Shown in pieces: positions 9,692 through 17,305 of a stretch of DNA of 64,000 nucleotides. Numbering within the stretch: position 1 is the stretch's first letter; every line of letters starts with the position of its first letter. The notes below the pieces were generated by a model, which saw nothing but the letters and a program-made list of their open reading frames with translations, was not told where the DNA came from and searched no databases. The stretch lies in NCBI GenBank assembly GCA_036489445.1, contig DASXFV010000050.1:1-64000 (forward strand). Direction: 5' to 3'. The position numbers and the translations under genes are program-made. The stretch comes from DAIDKA01 sp036489445. Lineage in GTDB: Bacteria; Pseudomonadota; Gammaproteobacteria; Steroidobacterales; Steroidobacteraceae.

Positions 9692-9816
9692 AGGGTCTCC
9701 GATGTGGCTGGCAGCCTTGGGTCCAAGGTCCAGGCACCAAGAATGCCACGTCGGTTTGAGATTGGCACTAAACCGGGGCAAGATGCCGCGCTCAACCGCC
9801 AACCCGGCAGCCCACT

Positions 9817-11406
9817 GTGACCCGAACCGGTATTGATCGTGTCTTCGAGCGCCGCCTGGCCGCCCTCATCAATTGTGGGGAGCCCCAGGTATTGCAGGGC
9901 GGCCGCAAAGGGGTGGAGAAGGAGTCGTTGCGCGTGCAGCCCGATGGGCGGCTGGCGCATACCGGCCATCCGCCGGCGCTGGGCTCGGCGCTGACCCACG
10001 AACATATCACCACTGACTTTTCCGAGTCGTTGATCGAACTGGTGACCCCGCCCTTCGCGCACAGCTGGGAGTTATTGCAGTACCTGCTGGATCTGCACCA
10101 GTTCATCTACGCCCACATGGGCGACGAGCTGCTGTGGGCGACCAGCATGCCCGGGATCATCGATTCCGACGCCAGCATCCCGATCGCCGATTACGGCCGG
10201 TCCAATGTGGCGCAGATGAAGAGCATCTATCGGCGCGGTTTGGGCCTGCGCTACGGACGCATGATGCAGGCGATCTCCGGTGTACATTTCAACTACTCAT
10301 TTCCCGCGCGCTTTTGGGAGGCCTACCAGGAGTTGCGCGGCTCGCGCGAGCGCGGTCAGGTATTCATATCCAGCGGCTATTTCGAGCTGCTGCGCAATTA
10401 CCGGCGTCACGGTTGGATCGTGCTGTACCTGTTCGGTGTCTCGCCTGTTCTGAGTCGCTCCTTCGTGGCGGGTCGCGCCATCGAGCTTCCCGAACTCACG
10501 CGCGACACGCTGTATGAGCCGTACGCCACTTCGCTGCGCATGAGCGACATTGGCTATCGCAACCGCAATCAGGCGGGACTTGCGGTATCGGTCAACAGCC
10601 TGGAGGAATACGTGGGCGATCTGAGCCGCGCCATCAGCACGCCGCATCCGGCCTATGAGGCTCTGGGCGTCAAGGTGGACGGTGAATATCGTCAGCTGAA
10701 CGCGAACATCCTGCAGATAGAGAATGAGTACTACAGCTTCATCCGGCCGAAGCGGGTGGCAGCATCCGGTGAGAGACCGACCCGGGCACTGCTGCGCGCA
10801 GGCGTGGAATACGTCGAGGTCCGGGCGCTGGATGTGAGTGCGTTTGACCCGGTAGGCGTCAACCAGAACAAGCTGCGTTTTCTCGAGGCCTTTCTCGCCC
10901 TGTGTGTGCTGAAGGACAGCCCGCCCATCGGCGAAAGCGAACAGGCGTTGCTGGATGAGAATCACCTGACCGTGGCGCGGCGCGGCCGCGAGCCAGGACT
11001 GACCCTGTGGCGCGACGGTCGGGCTGTCACCATGGAATCGTGGGCCGCGGAGCTGCTTGATTCGATGACCGGAATCTGTGAAGTGCTCGACCGTGGCGAT
11101 CGGGCAAGACCGTATGCCACGGCACTGGCCGCCCAGACTGTAAAACTCGCCGATGTGCAGCTCACCCCCTCGGCGCGGTTGCTCACCGAGTTGCGCTCGA
11201 CCGGGGAGTCGTTCTTTGACCTGGCGCTGCGCATGTCGAGCCTGCACAAGGCTTATTTCCGCGACCTGCACAACCCCAACTCCCAGCGCATGGCGGAGCT
11301 GTCAGCCGAAGCCGAGCAGTCCCTGCGGACCCAGCGCGCCATCGAGGCGGCGGATCGGATCTCCTTTGAGGCGTACCTGGCTGAATACTTTTCTGACCTG
11401 AGCTGA
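9817..11406 (+). CDS. gshA: Glutamate-cysteine ligase
   Basis: 529-residue enzyme joining glutamate and cysteine with ATP, the first step of glutathione synthesis. It is the E. coli-type class (about 518 residues). Recognisable blocks are RKGVEKESLRV near residue 30, ALTHEHITTDFSESLIELVT near 60-78, HMGDELLWATSMP, and FNYSFP near 156. A GTG start at 9817 (GTG ACC CGA ACC) is the only start that includes the conserved N terminus without an in-frame stop upstream. The upstream region is shared with the divergent thiolase gene. Confidence 0.94.
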   Translation: MTRTGIDRVFERRLAALINCGEPQVLQGGRKGVEKESLRVQPDGRLAHTGHPPALGSALTHEHITTDFSESLIELVTPPFAHSWELLQYLLDLHQFIYAHMGDELLWATSMPGIIDSDASIPIADYGRSNVAQMKSIYRRGLGLRYGRMMQAISGVHFNYSFPARFWEAYQELRGSRERGQVFISSGYFELLRNYRRHGWIVLYLFGVSPVLSRSFVAGRAIELPELTRDTLYEPYATSLRMSDIGYRNRNQAGLAVSVNSLEEYVGDLSRAISTPHPAYEALGVKVDGEYRQLNANILQIENEYYSFIRPKRVAASGERPTRALLRAGVEYVEVRALDVSAFDPVGVNQNKLRFLEAFLALCVLKDSPPIGESEQALLDENHLTVARRGREPGLTLWRDGRAVTMESWAAELLDSMTGICEVLDRGDRARPYATALAAQTVKLADVQLTPSARLLTELRSTGESFFDLALRMSSLHKAYFRDLHNPNSQRMAELSAEAEQSLRTQRAIEAADRISFEAYLAEYFSDLS

Positions 11407-11533
11407 CCCGGCGCCCACAACGCACCAAGTCGGGGCGGACCTTCTGTAGCAGCGCTCCGCAACAGTGCGCGACAAATGGCGGCGAATCGCGGGAAGGCTT
11501 GAAAACACGCGACTTTTCCATTTGCTTTTCGCG

Positions 11534-11549
11534 TGGCATGAAAACTGCA
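11534..11549 (+). promoter_or_regulatory. Sigma-54 (RpoN) -24/-12 promoter of the PII gene
   Basis: TGGCATGAAAACTGCA matches the sigma-54 consensus TGGCACG-N4-TTGCA at all but two positions. The invariant GG and GC dinucleotides are present with exact spacing. The expected transcription start is near 11560, about 47 bases before the PII start codon. This is the typical control of glnK/glnB-type genes by NtrC under nitrogen limitation. One NtrC-like half site (CGCACCA near 11421) is seen, but no complete NtrC dyad. Confidence 0.8.
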
Positions 11550-11606
11550 AAAATGCTCAGGCCTGCGTAACATGGCCCATAAGTACCTGGACGGGGAATT
11601 AACAAC

Positions 11607-11945
11607 ATGAAACTGGTCACCGCAATCATCAAGCCGTTCAAGCTCGACGACGTGCGCGCCGCGCTCTCTGACATCGGCGTCTCGGGAATGACTGTCACGG
11701 AAGTAAAGGGATTTGGCCGTCAACGCGGTCACACCGAGCTGTACCGCGGCGCTGAATATGTGGTGGATTTTGTGCCCAAGACCCGGATCGAGGTGGCGGT
11801 GCGCAGCGACCTGGCGGATCAGGTGGTCGAGGCGATTCTCAAATCCGCCAAGACTGGCAAGGTCGGCGACGGCAAGATCTTCATCACCGACATTCAGCGC
11901 GTCATCCGCATCCGTACCGGCGAGACTGACGACACTGCGCTGTAA
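11607..11945 (+). CDS. Nitrogen regulatory protein PII (GlnK/GlnB family)
   Basis: 112-residue PII signal protein that binds 2-oxoglutarate and ATP/ADP and relays nitrogen status to targets such as glutamine synthetase adenylyltransferase, NtrB or AmtB. The uridylylation site Tyr51 is present in the T-loop (ELYRGAEYVVDF). The signature TGKVGDGKIF and the C-terminal RVIRIRTGE are intact. The N terminus MKLVTAIIKPFKLDDVR is closer to GlnK than GlnB, and the sigma-54 promoter also suggests GlnK. However, no amtB follows, so the paralogue is left open. GGGGAA lies upstream of the ATG. Confidence 0.93.
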   Translation: MKLVTAIIKPFKLDDVRAALSDIGVSGMTVTEVKGFGRQRGHTELYRGAEYVVDFVPKTRIEVAVRSDLADQVVEAILKSAKTGKVGDGKIFITDIQRVIRIRTGETDDTAL

Positions 11946-11971
11946 CGCTCCCTAACCCACGGCGAATTTGC

Positions 11972-11991
11972 GGGGCCGCAGCTGCGGCCCC
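11972..11991 (+). terminator. Perfect GC-rich palindrome after the PII gene
   Basis: GGGGCCGCAGCTGCGGCCCC is a perfect 20-base inverted repeat 27 bases after the PII stop codon. It would fold into a very stable stem. No T-run follows, so it may be a Rho-assisted or processing hairpin rather than a classical intrinsic terminator. It lies before the ferredoxin-like gene. Confidence 0.5.
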
Positions 11992-12033
11992 ATAGGGCCG
12001 TGCGCGTACTGCGGACGCTGTAGACTCTGGAGC

Positions 12034-12396
12034 ATGGACAATTCTGATGCACTGCGGCTGGCGGCGCAGAAGCTGCGCCTCGGGTCAAACCGGCGCCATA
12101 TTTTCCTGTGCATGGGCGGCAAATGCGCCACGACGCAAGCCCAGGAAGAATCCTGGGGTTACCTGAAGCGCCGCCTGCGCGAAACGGGTCTGGCGGATGC
12201 CGAGGGTGGCGTGCTGCGGACCAAGGCCGACTGCCTGCGAATCTGCGTGGACGGGCCGATCGCGGTGGTCTACCCGGAGGGCACCTGGTATCGGGACTGT
12301 TCACCCGCGAATCTGGAGCGGATTCTCCAGGAGCACCTGCTGGGTGGCCGCCCGGTGACGCAGCTCCTATTCAACGCCGCGCCTTTGCCCATCTGA
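12034..12396 (+). CDS. Thioredoxin-like [2Fe-2S] ferredoxin domain protein
   Basis: 120-residue cytoplasmic protein of the thioredoxin-like 2Fe-2S ferredoxin family. The four cluster ligands are visible as Cys26 and Cys31 (FLCMGGKCA) and Cys67 and Cys71 (DCLRICVDGP), followed by the typical VYPEGTWY segment. The start MDNSDALRL at 12034 has TGGAG just upstream. A longer frame from 11968 would overlap the palindrome and is less likely. Members are often encoded alone and their partners are poorly known; an electron-transfer role is inferred from the family. Confidence 0.85.
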   Translation: MDNSDALRLAAQKLRLGSNRRHIFLCMGGKCATTQAQEESWGYLKRRLRETGLADAEGGVLRTKADCLRICVDGPIAVVYPEGTWYRDCSPANLERILQEHLLGGRPVTQLLFNAAPLPI

Positions 12397-12407
12397 GCCT
12401 TACGGGA

Positions 12408-12917
12408 TCACCCGCCGGGCTTCACCAACTGCATCGGGCGGGCGCTGCGCCCCATCCCTAAGGCCCCACTGCGGGCGACCTCCAGCAGGTCCCCGCGCGT
12501 GGCCAGTTCACGGATGAAACTACTGATTTCCGCTTCGCTCGCGGTCAGTTCCACGATGAAGCCCTCCAGTGCCGGATCCAGCACCCGCCCACCGGTGCGG
12601 ACCACATAGCCACGCAGGCCATCGGTGTGCTCCGGGCGCACCTTCAGTTTCAGCAGCACCAGCTCCCGCTCCAGGTGCTCGCCAGTCGTCATGTCCTCCA
12701 CCCGCACCACATCGATCAGCTTGTGCAATTGATTGACGATCTGCTGGATGACGGCATCGGACCCGGTGGTCACCATGGTGATGCGCGACACGGTGGCCTC
12801 GTCCGTCGGGGCGACCGAGAGGGACTCGATGTTGTAACCGCGGGTGGAAAACAGGCCTGCGACGCGCAACAGCGCTCCGGCCTCGTTCTGCAGAAGGATG
12901 GCAATGATGTGACGCAT
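12408..12917 (-). CDS. ilvH: Acetolactate synthase small (regulatory) subunit
   Basis: 169-residue regulatory subunit of acetohydroxyacid synthase, the first common enzyme of valine, leucine and isoleucine synthesis. The N-terminal ACT domain begins MRHIIAILLQNEAGALLRVAGLFSTRGYN, where valine binds at the dimer interface. The C-terminal ALS_ss_C domain covers about 85-160 (RELVLLKLKV...FIVELTASEAEI). It is complete. Unusually it is transcribed away from the large-subunit gene, with 98 bases between the starts, instead of lying downstream in an ilvIH operon. Confidence 0.95.
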   Translation of the reverse strand: MRHIIAILLQNEAGALLRVAGLFSTRGYNIESLSVAPTDEATVSRITMVTTGSDAVIQQIVNQLHKLIDVVRVEDMTTGEHLERELVLLKLKVRPEHTDGLRGYVVRTGGRVLDPALEGFIVELTASEAEISSFIRELATRGDLLEVARSGALGMGRSARPMQLVKPGG

Positions 12918-13015
12918 GGATTTGACGGACAGTTAACCGGTTTCAGCGCAGAACTAGGGCGCAAAGCGTAACTGTAGCCTCTCGGTGCACCAAACTGCTA
13001 CTCTTTAAGACCCCC

Positions 13016-14890
13016 GTGGTGTTGATGCCCTTGAAGCCTGCAATGAACGATACCGTCATCATGGGCCGGCCCACCGGCCACCCGCTGGCTGGTCAGCAGA
13101 TGACCGGCGCGCAAATGCTTGTGCAGGTTCTGGCGGATGAGGGGGTCACGGCCATTTTCGGCTACAGCGGCGGGGCGATCCTGCCCACCTACGATGCCGT
13201 GTTCCTGTTCAACGAGCAGGCCCAGGCGCAGGGCAGCCGCCAGGTCCCGCTCATCGTTCCGGCCAATGAACAGGGCGCGGGATTCATGGCAGCCGGATAC
13301 GCCCGGGCGACCGGTAAGGTTGGGGTGTGTCTGGTCACCTCCGGCCCCGGCGCCACAAACACCGTCACTCCGGTGCGGGACTGCATGGCCGATTCCATCC
13401 CCGTGGTGGTGATCTGCGGCCAGGTGGCGACGGGCGCCATCGGTACGGATGCCTTCCAGGAGGCGCCGGTGGCTTCGCTGATGGGTGCAGTGGCCAAGCA
13501 CATTTTCCTGGTCACCGACCCCACCAAGCTGGAAGCCACGATGCGCACGGCGTTTGAAATTGCCCGCACGGGCCGCCCCGGCCCCGTGGTGGTGGATGTG
13601 CCCAAGGATGTGCAGAACTGGCTGGGTACTTATGCGGGAAGCGGCACCCTGCCGATCCCGGGTTATCGCAGCCGCATCGTGAACCTGGTGCGCGACAGCC
13701 TCGGCACGGCGGACGCCAACCGTTTCTTTCAACTGCTGAGCGCTGCACAGCGCCCGCTGATCTATGCCGGCGGCGGGGTCATCAACGCCGAAGCGGCCGA
13801 TGCTCTGCGGCAGTTCTCGCAGGCCTTCGGGGTGCCGGTGGTGACCACCCTGATGGGGCTGGGTGCCATGGACACCAAGGAGCCGCTGTGCGTGGGCATG
13901 CTGGGCATGCACGGTGCGGCGTACGCCAATTATGCGGTGGATGATTGCGATTTTCTGATCGCTCTGGGCGCGCGCTTTGACGATCGCGTGGCCACCGTCC
14001 CGGCGAAATTTGCGCCCAACGCCAAGGCCATCGCACAGTTTGATATCGACCGCGCCGAGATCGACAAGGTCAGGAAGGTGCAGTGGCATCACGTCGGATT
14101 GCTGGATGAGGCCCTGCGGGTGCTGGTGGCCCACGGCCGTCGCGCCGGCTTCAAGCCGGACTATTCCGCGTGGCATGCGCATATCGACGGGCTGAAGCGC
14201 GCCCATGCCTTCAACTATGACCGCAGCAGCGTGGCGATCCAGCCCTACCAGGTGATCGAGGAGATCAACCGGCTGACGCAGGGCGAAGCCATTGTGGCCA
14301 CCGGTGTGGGCCAGCATCAGATGTGGGCCGCGCAGTACTTTGACTTCCGCAGGCCGCGACAGTGGCTCACCTCCGGCAGCATGGGCACCATGGGCTTTGG
14401 CCTGCCGGCCGCCATCGGTGCGCAGATTGCGCATCCGGGCCGCCTGGTCATCGACATCGACGGCGATGCCAGCATCCGCATGAACATCGGGGAGCTGGAG
14501 ACCGTGACCACCTATGACCTGCCGGTCAAGATCGTCGTGCTCAACAACAATGGCGATGGCATGGTGCGCCAGTGGCAGAAGCTGTTCTTTAAAGGCCGCT
14601 TTTCCGCCAGCGACAAGTCACTGCACACCAAGGACTTCATCAAGGCCGCGCAGGCTGATGGGTTCAAGTACGCCGTACGCCTCGAGGCCAAGGAAGATGT
14701 GTCGCGCGTCATAGCCGAGTTCATCAGCTTCAAGGGGCCGGCCTTCCTGGAAGTCGTCATCGACCGCGACGCGGGTGTGTTTCCCATGGTCGGTCCGGGT
14801 CAGCCGTACTCCGAGATGATCACCGGAGACTTCATCGCCTCGCGCGAGCGACCTGCGACGCAAACGCCGATTCCTTCAGAGAGCTTCTAG
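13016..14890 (+). CDS. ilvI: Acetolactate synthase large (catalytic) subunit
   Basis: About 624-residue ThDP- and FAD-dependent enzyme condensing pyruvate with pyruvate or 2-oxobutyrate. The catalytic ThDP glutamate lies in VPANEQGAGFMAAGYARATG near residue 83. The FAD-binding middle domain covers about 215-375. The ThDP/Mg motif IDGDASIRMN...NNNGDGMVRQWQK lies near 482-520. The start is uncertain: the longest frame begins with GTG at 13016, but ATG codons at 13025 and 13043 are possible and none has a clear ribosome site. It is divergent from ilvH, so one shared region may control both subunits. It converges on the next gene with 4 bases between stops. Confidence 0.94.
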   Translation: MVLMPLKPAMNDTVIMGRPTGHPLAGQQMTGAQMLVQVLADEGVTAIFGYSGGAILPTYDAVFLFNEQAQAQGSRQVPLIVPANEQGAGFMAAGYARATGKVGVCLVTSGPGATNTVTPVRDCMADSIPVVVICGQVATGAIGTDAFQEAPVASLMGAVAKHIFLVTDPTKLEATMRTAFEIARTGRPGPVVVDVPKDVQNWLGTYAGSGTLPIPGYRSRIVNLVRDSLGTADANRFFQLLSAAQRPLIYAGGGVINAEAADALRQFSQAFGVPVVTTLMGLGAMDTKEPLCVGMLGMHGAAYANYAVDDCDFLIALGARFDDRVATVPAKFAPNAKAIAQFDIDRAEIDKVRKVQWHHVGLLDEALRVLVAHGRRAGFKPDYSAWHAHIDGLKRAHAFNYDRSSVAIQPYQVIEEINRLTQGEAIVATGVGQHQMWAAQYFDFRRPRQWLTSGSMGTMGFGLPAAIGAQIAHPGRLVIDIDGDASIRMNIGELETVTTYDLPVKIVVLNNNGDGMVRQWQKLFFKGRFSASDKSLHTKDFIKAAQADGFKYAVRLEAKEDVSRVIAEFISFKGPAFLEVVIDRDAGVFPMVGPGQPYSEMITGDFIASRERPATQTPIPSESF

Positions 14891-14894
14891 CGTC

Positions 14895-15497
14895 CTACAG
14901 ACCTGACAGCTGCCACAGGCCAGGTCCGGTCTCACACGCCATCGCTGTGCGCTTGATCCGTCGGTCGTTGCCGGACGCCTTCAGTCGAAAGGCGCGACAG
15001 GCCCCGGCGATGCCATCGCGGCCGGCGTCCGGACGCATTTCGTAGTGGACACCCGTGGCGCCGTTGTCCCACCGTACCCAGCGGCCACTGGCGCCCAGTT
15101 CCAGCACCTGACCCATGCAGGCGCGATCGCCCTCGTCCACTTCGGCGCCGAGGGCCGAGGGCAGCAGATCCTGCACATGGGCGCCGATGAGCATGGCGGC
15201 GCCACGATTCAGTGCTCGGCGCTGGCCCAGACTGGCGATGGCGTCGATGCGGCGCGGGCTTTGGGTAATGCGCTGGCGATCGCAGTGCCCGCTGCGAACC
15301 GCGAAGTCCGAGGACCAGTGGACCCCCGAGTAGCCCCGAAAGTCGCCGGCAGGAGTCGGCGCCGGTGTGGTATGCGGGGCATCCTGGGCGGCCGCGGTGG
15401 CCCCCGGCAATATCCCCGGCGCGATGCAGGAGGCGCATAAGGTCAGGGTGGCAAGCAGTGATCCGGTGGGGCGGGGCGACAGGGTTGTCATAGGCAT
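14895..15497 (-). CDS. Secreted protein with surface-antigen-like C-terminal domain
   Basis: 200-residue protein with a hydrophobic N terminus (about 20-37) resembling a signal peptide, then an Ala/Pro/Thr linker. The C-terminal domain has W-x-N-G-A-T-G-x-x-Y near residue 143, later CRAF and ACETGPGLW. This spacing resembles the RT0821/Lpp0805-type surface antigen domain (W.N..TG..Y...CR......AC...G.W) found in 17-kDa antigen-related proteins. Its function is unknown; a periplasmic or outer-membrane location is inferred. The start at 15497 has GGAGA upstream. Confidence 0.65.
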   Translation of the reverse strand: MPMTTLSPRPTGSLLATLTLCASCIAPGILPGATAAAQDAPHTTPAPTPAGDFRGYSGVHWSSDFAVRSGHCDRQRITQSPRRIDAIASLGQRRALNRGAAMLIGAHVQDLLPSALGAEVDEGDRACMGQVLELGASGRWVRWDNGATGVHYEMRPDAGRDGIAGACRAFRLKASGNDRRIKRTAMACETGPGLWQLSGL

Positions 15498-15683
15498 GGG
15501 AATCTCCGCATTGACCCTGGGAGCGTAATTGGTGACATTGTTGCGCCACGACGCCGATGGGGGCGGGCAGATTTGGCGCAGCTGCGACGCATGTCACGTG
15601 ATACGCGCAGGTTGAACCGTCTGCCACGGGCGATTTAGAGTCGACAATCCCGCGCAAGTTTCGTGGGATAAAGGGGATTCACG

Positions 15684-16832
15684 ATGAGCAGCTCTGTAGT
15701 CCTGGGCCAGTTCCTTTGGCACGAATTGCTGACGAGCGATCCTGAAGCGGGCGCCGCATTCTATGCCAAGGTCCTTGGCTGGAAGGCGCAACCATGGGAC
15801 GACGATACCGCCTACACCATGCTCGCGAACGAGCACGGTCCGGTGGGCGGCGCGCGAGTGGTGGGCAAGGACCCACTGGCGGATACGGTGGGATCGAATT
15901 GGTTGACCTACGTGGGTGTGCCGGACATCGACGCAGGAATCGCCACGGTTGAGGCCAATGGTGGTCGGGTCATCCACCCGATAACCTCCCTGTCTGCAGA
16001 TGGCGGCCGCTATGCCGTCATTGCCGACCCGCAGGGCGGCATCATTGGCCTGTATGAGCCTGCGTCCAGCATGCAGGGCGGCAGCGCCGCGCGGCCGGCG
16101 GGGCCTGTGGTATGGCATGAATTGACCGCAGACAACGTCGAAGCGGCGCTGCAGTTCTACAAGGCGATTTTCGGCTGGGAAGTGGTGGGCTCGGTCCCCA
16201 TGGGTGGAGAGGTCGGCACGTACTACCTGTTCGGTGTCGGCAGCACCCAGATGGGTGGCGCTTTCAAGAGGTCGAAGACTCTGCCCCCGACCTGGCCCCG
16301 ATGGCTGGTTTACCTTGCCGTCCCCAGTGTGACGGCCGCCGTCAAAGCGGCTGAGGCCGCGGGCGGCCAGTTGCTGAACGGGCCACACCAGGTGCCCGGC
16401 GGGAACTGGGTTGCGCAGGTGGTCGACTCGCGCGGCGTCCCGCTGGCGGTGCATGGTCCAAAGGAAGCCGCATCGCAGGCGAAGCCGAAAGCCAAAGCCG
16501 CGGCGAAACGCCAGGCCGCTGTCAAGCCGGCCGCTTCAAAACCCAAGGTCAAGACCAAGGCTTCCCCAGCCCCCGCCAGAGCGAAGACCAAAGCTAAGGT
16601 CAAGACCAAGACCAAGACCAGGACCGAGACCAAGACTAAGGTTAAGGCGAAGTCTAAGGTCAAGACTAAGGTCAAGACCAAGGTCAAGACGAAGGCGAAG
16701 AAAAGGTCGGCGCCGAAGTCCAAGCTGGCTGTCCGAGGCACGACCAAGGCCAGGGCCAAGACCAAGCCCAAGAGCGCCACCCGAGCCAGCAAACGGCCCA
16801 AGTCGCGCAAAGGACCGCGGCGTGCCAAGTAG
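15684..16832 (+). CDS. Two-domain VOC protein with histone-H1-like Lys/Thr-rich tail
   Basis: 382 residues. Residues 1-125 and 140-260 are two VOC modules (WHELLTSDPEAGAAFYAKVLGW and WHELTADNVEAALQFYKAIFGW), as in the common 260-residue 27-kDa VOC family. From about residue 262 to the end runs a 120-residue tail of almost only Lys, Thr, Ala, Val, Ser, Arg and Pro, with repeated KTK/KVKTK units. The tail resembles eukaryotic histone H1 or bacterial AlgP/HctB-type DNA-binding tails. DNA or RNA binding by the tail is inferred. AGGGGA precedes the ATG. It is in one frame with no sign of frameshift. Confidence 0.85.
   Translation: MSSSVVLGQFLWHELLTSDPEAGAAFYAKVLGWKAQPWDDDTAYTMLANEHGPVGGARVVGKDPLADTVGSNWLTYVGVPDIDAGIATVEANGGRVIHPITSLSADGGRYAVIADPQGGIIGLYEPASSMQGGSAARPAGPVVWHELTADNVEAALQFYKAIFGWEVVGSVPMGGEVGTYYLFGVGSTQMGGAFKRSKTLPPTWPRWLVYLAVPSVTAAVKAAEAAGGQLLNGPHQVPGGNWVAQVVDSRGVPLAVHGPKEAASQAKPKAKAAAKRQAAVKPAASKPKVKTKASPAPARAKTKAKVKTKTKTRTETKTKVKAKSKVKTKVKTKVKTKAKKRSAPKSKLAVRGTTKARAKTKPKSATRASKRPKSRKGPRRAK
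16584..16700 (+). repeat. Imperfect hexanucleotide repeat coding Lys-Thr/Lys-Val
   Basis: Tandem degenerate 6-base units of the types AAGACC, AAGGTC and AAGACT encode KT/KV dipeptides in the tail of the VOC gene. Such tracts can change length by slippage in steps of two residues without a frameshift. Confidence 0.8.
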
Positions 16833-16877
16833 CCGGTTGCGCCCCGGCAAATCCGCGCAACCGTAAACTTCGACAGC

Positions 16878-16908
16878 GGCCTTCCTGGGCAGCGATGCCC
16901 AGGAGGCC
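16878..16908. terminator. Stem-loop between convergent genes
   Basis: GGCCTTCCTGGGCA, loop GCGA, then TGCCCAGGAGGCC form a 13-pair stem with one bulged T. It sits between the VOC-tail gene and the convergent lipoprotein gene. There is no T-run on either side, so it may be a bidirectional barrier or RNA 3-prime end stabiliser. Confidence 0.55.
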
Positions 16909-16916
16909 TCTGTGCG

Positions 16917-17174
16917 CTACTTGCCTTGCGATTCGGCGTCCTCGCGCTGCTGGGCGGCCTCGTGTTGCGCCTGATCCAGTTCACGCTTGACCCGATCCTC
17001 AGTCTGCTTGGCCTGTTGCGCCTGCTGCACTTCTGCCGCCGCACCAGTTCCGGTTGCCACGGCGGTGCCGGCCAGGCCGCACCCCGCGCACACGCTGATG
17101 GCGAGCACGGGCACAGCCAGCCGCAAAAGGGTCCAACGGCTGCACTTGCGCTGCGCTTTGCTGCTGTGAATCAT
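16917..17174 (-). CDS. Small predicted lipoprotein with charged helical tail
   Basis: 85-residue protein. The N-terminal hydrophobic segment ends in ISVCAGCGLAG, a relaxed lipobox (C-A-G-C) that would lipidate the last Cys. The rest (EVQQAQQAKQTEDRVKRELDQAQHEAAQQREDAES) is a charged, Gln-rich helix or coiled coil. AAGGAGA lies at good spacing before the ATG at 17174. Lpp-like envelope anchoring or spacing is possible, but no family is recognised with certainty. The upstream open frame to 17459 crosses the divergent hydrolase and is not used. Confidence 0.75.
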   Translation of the reverse strand: MIHSSKAQRKCSRWTLLRLAVPVLAISVCAGCGLAGTAVATGTGAAAEVQQAQQAKQTEDRVKRELDQAQHEAAQQREDAESQGK

Positions 17175-17305
17175 GAGGTTCTCCTTGGCCCTCCGCGGCA
17201 ACTGTGCGCGCAATATGAGACCTGGTACCAGGTACCGTGTCGCGTTCCTTAAAGAGCGCCCCGAATCCTTATATAGTGGCCCCGACTGTTGGCGTCGGAG
17301 GCTGA

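Noticed and set aside
11421..11435. Possible NtrC site upstream of the PII gene
   Set aside because: Only one half (CGCACCA) fits; no dyad partner.
12998..14434. Long open frame (478 codons) antisense to ilvI
   Set aside because: His/Gly/Gln-rich translation without motifs; mirror of a high-GC coding gene.
16584..16700. Repeat tract considered as a CRISPR or minisatellite
   Set aside because: No spacer structure; it is a coding hexamer repeat.
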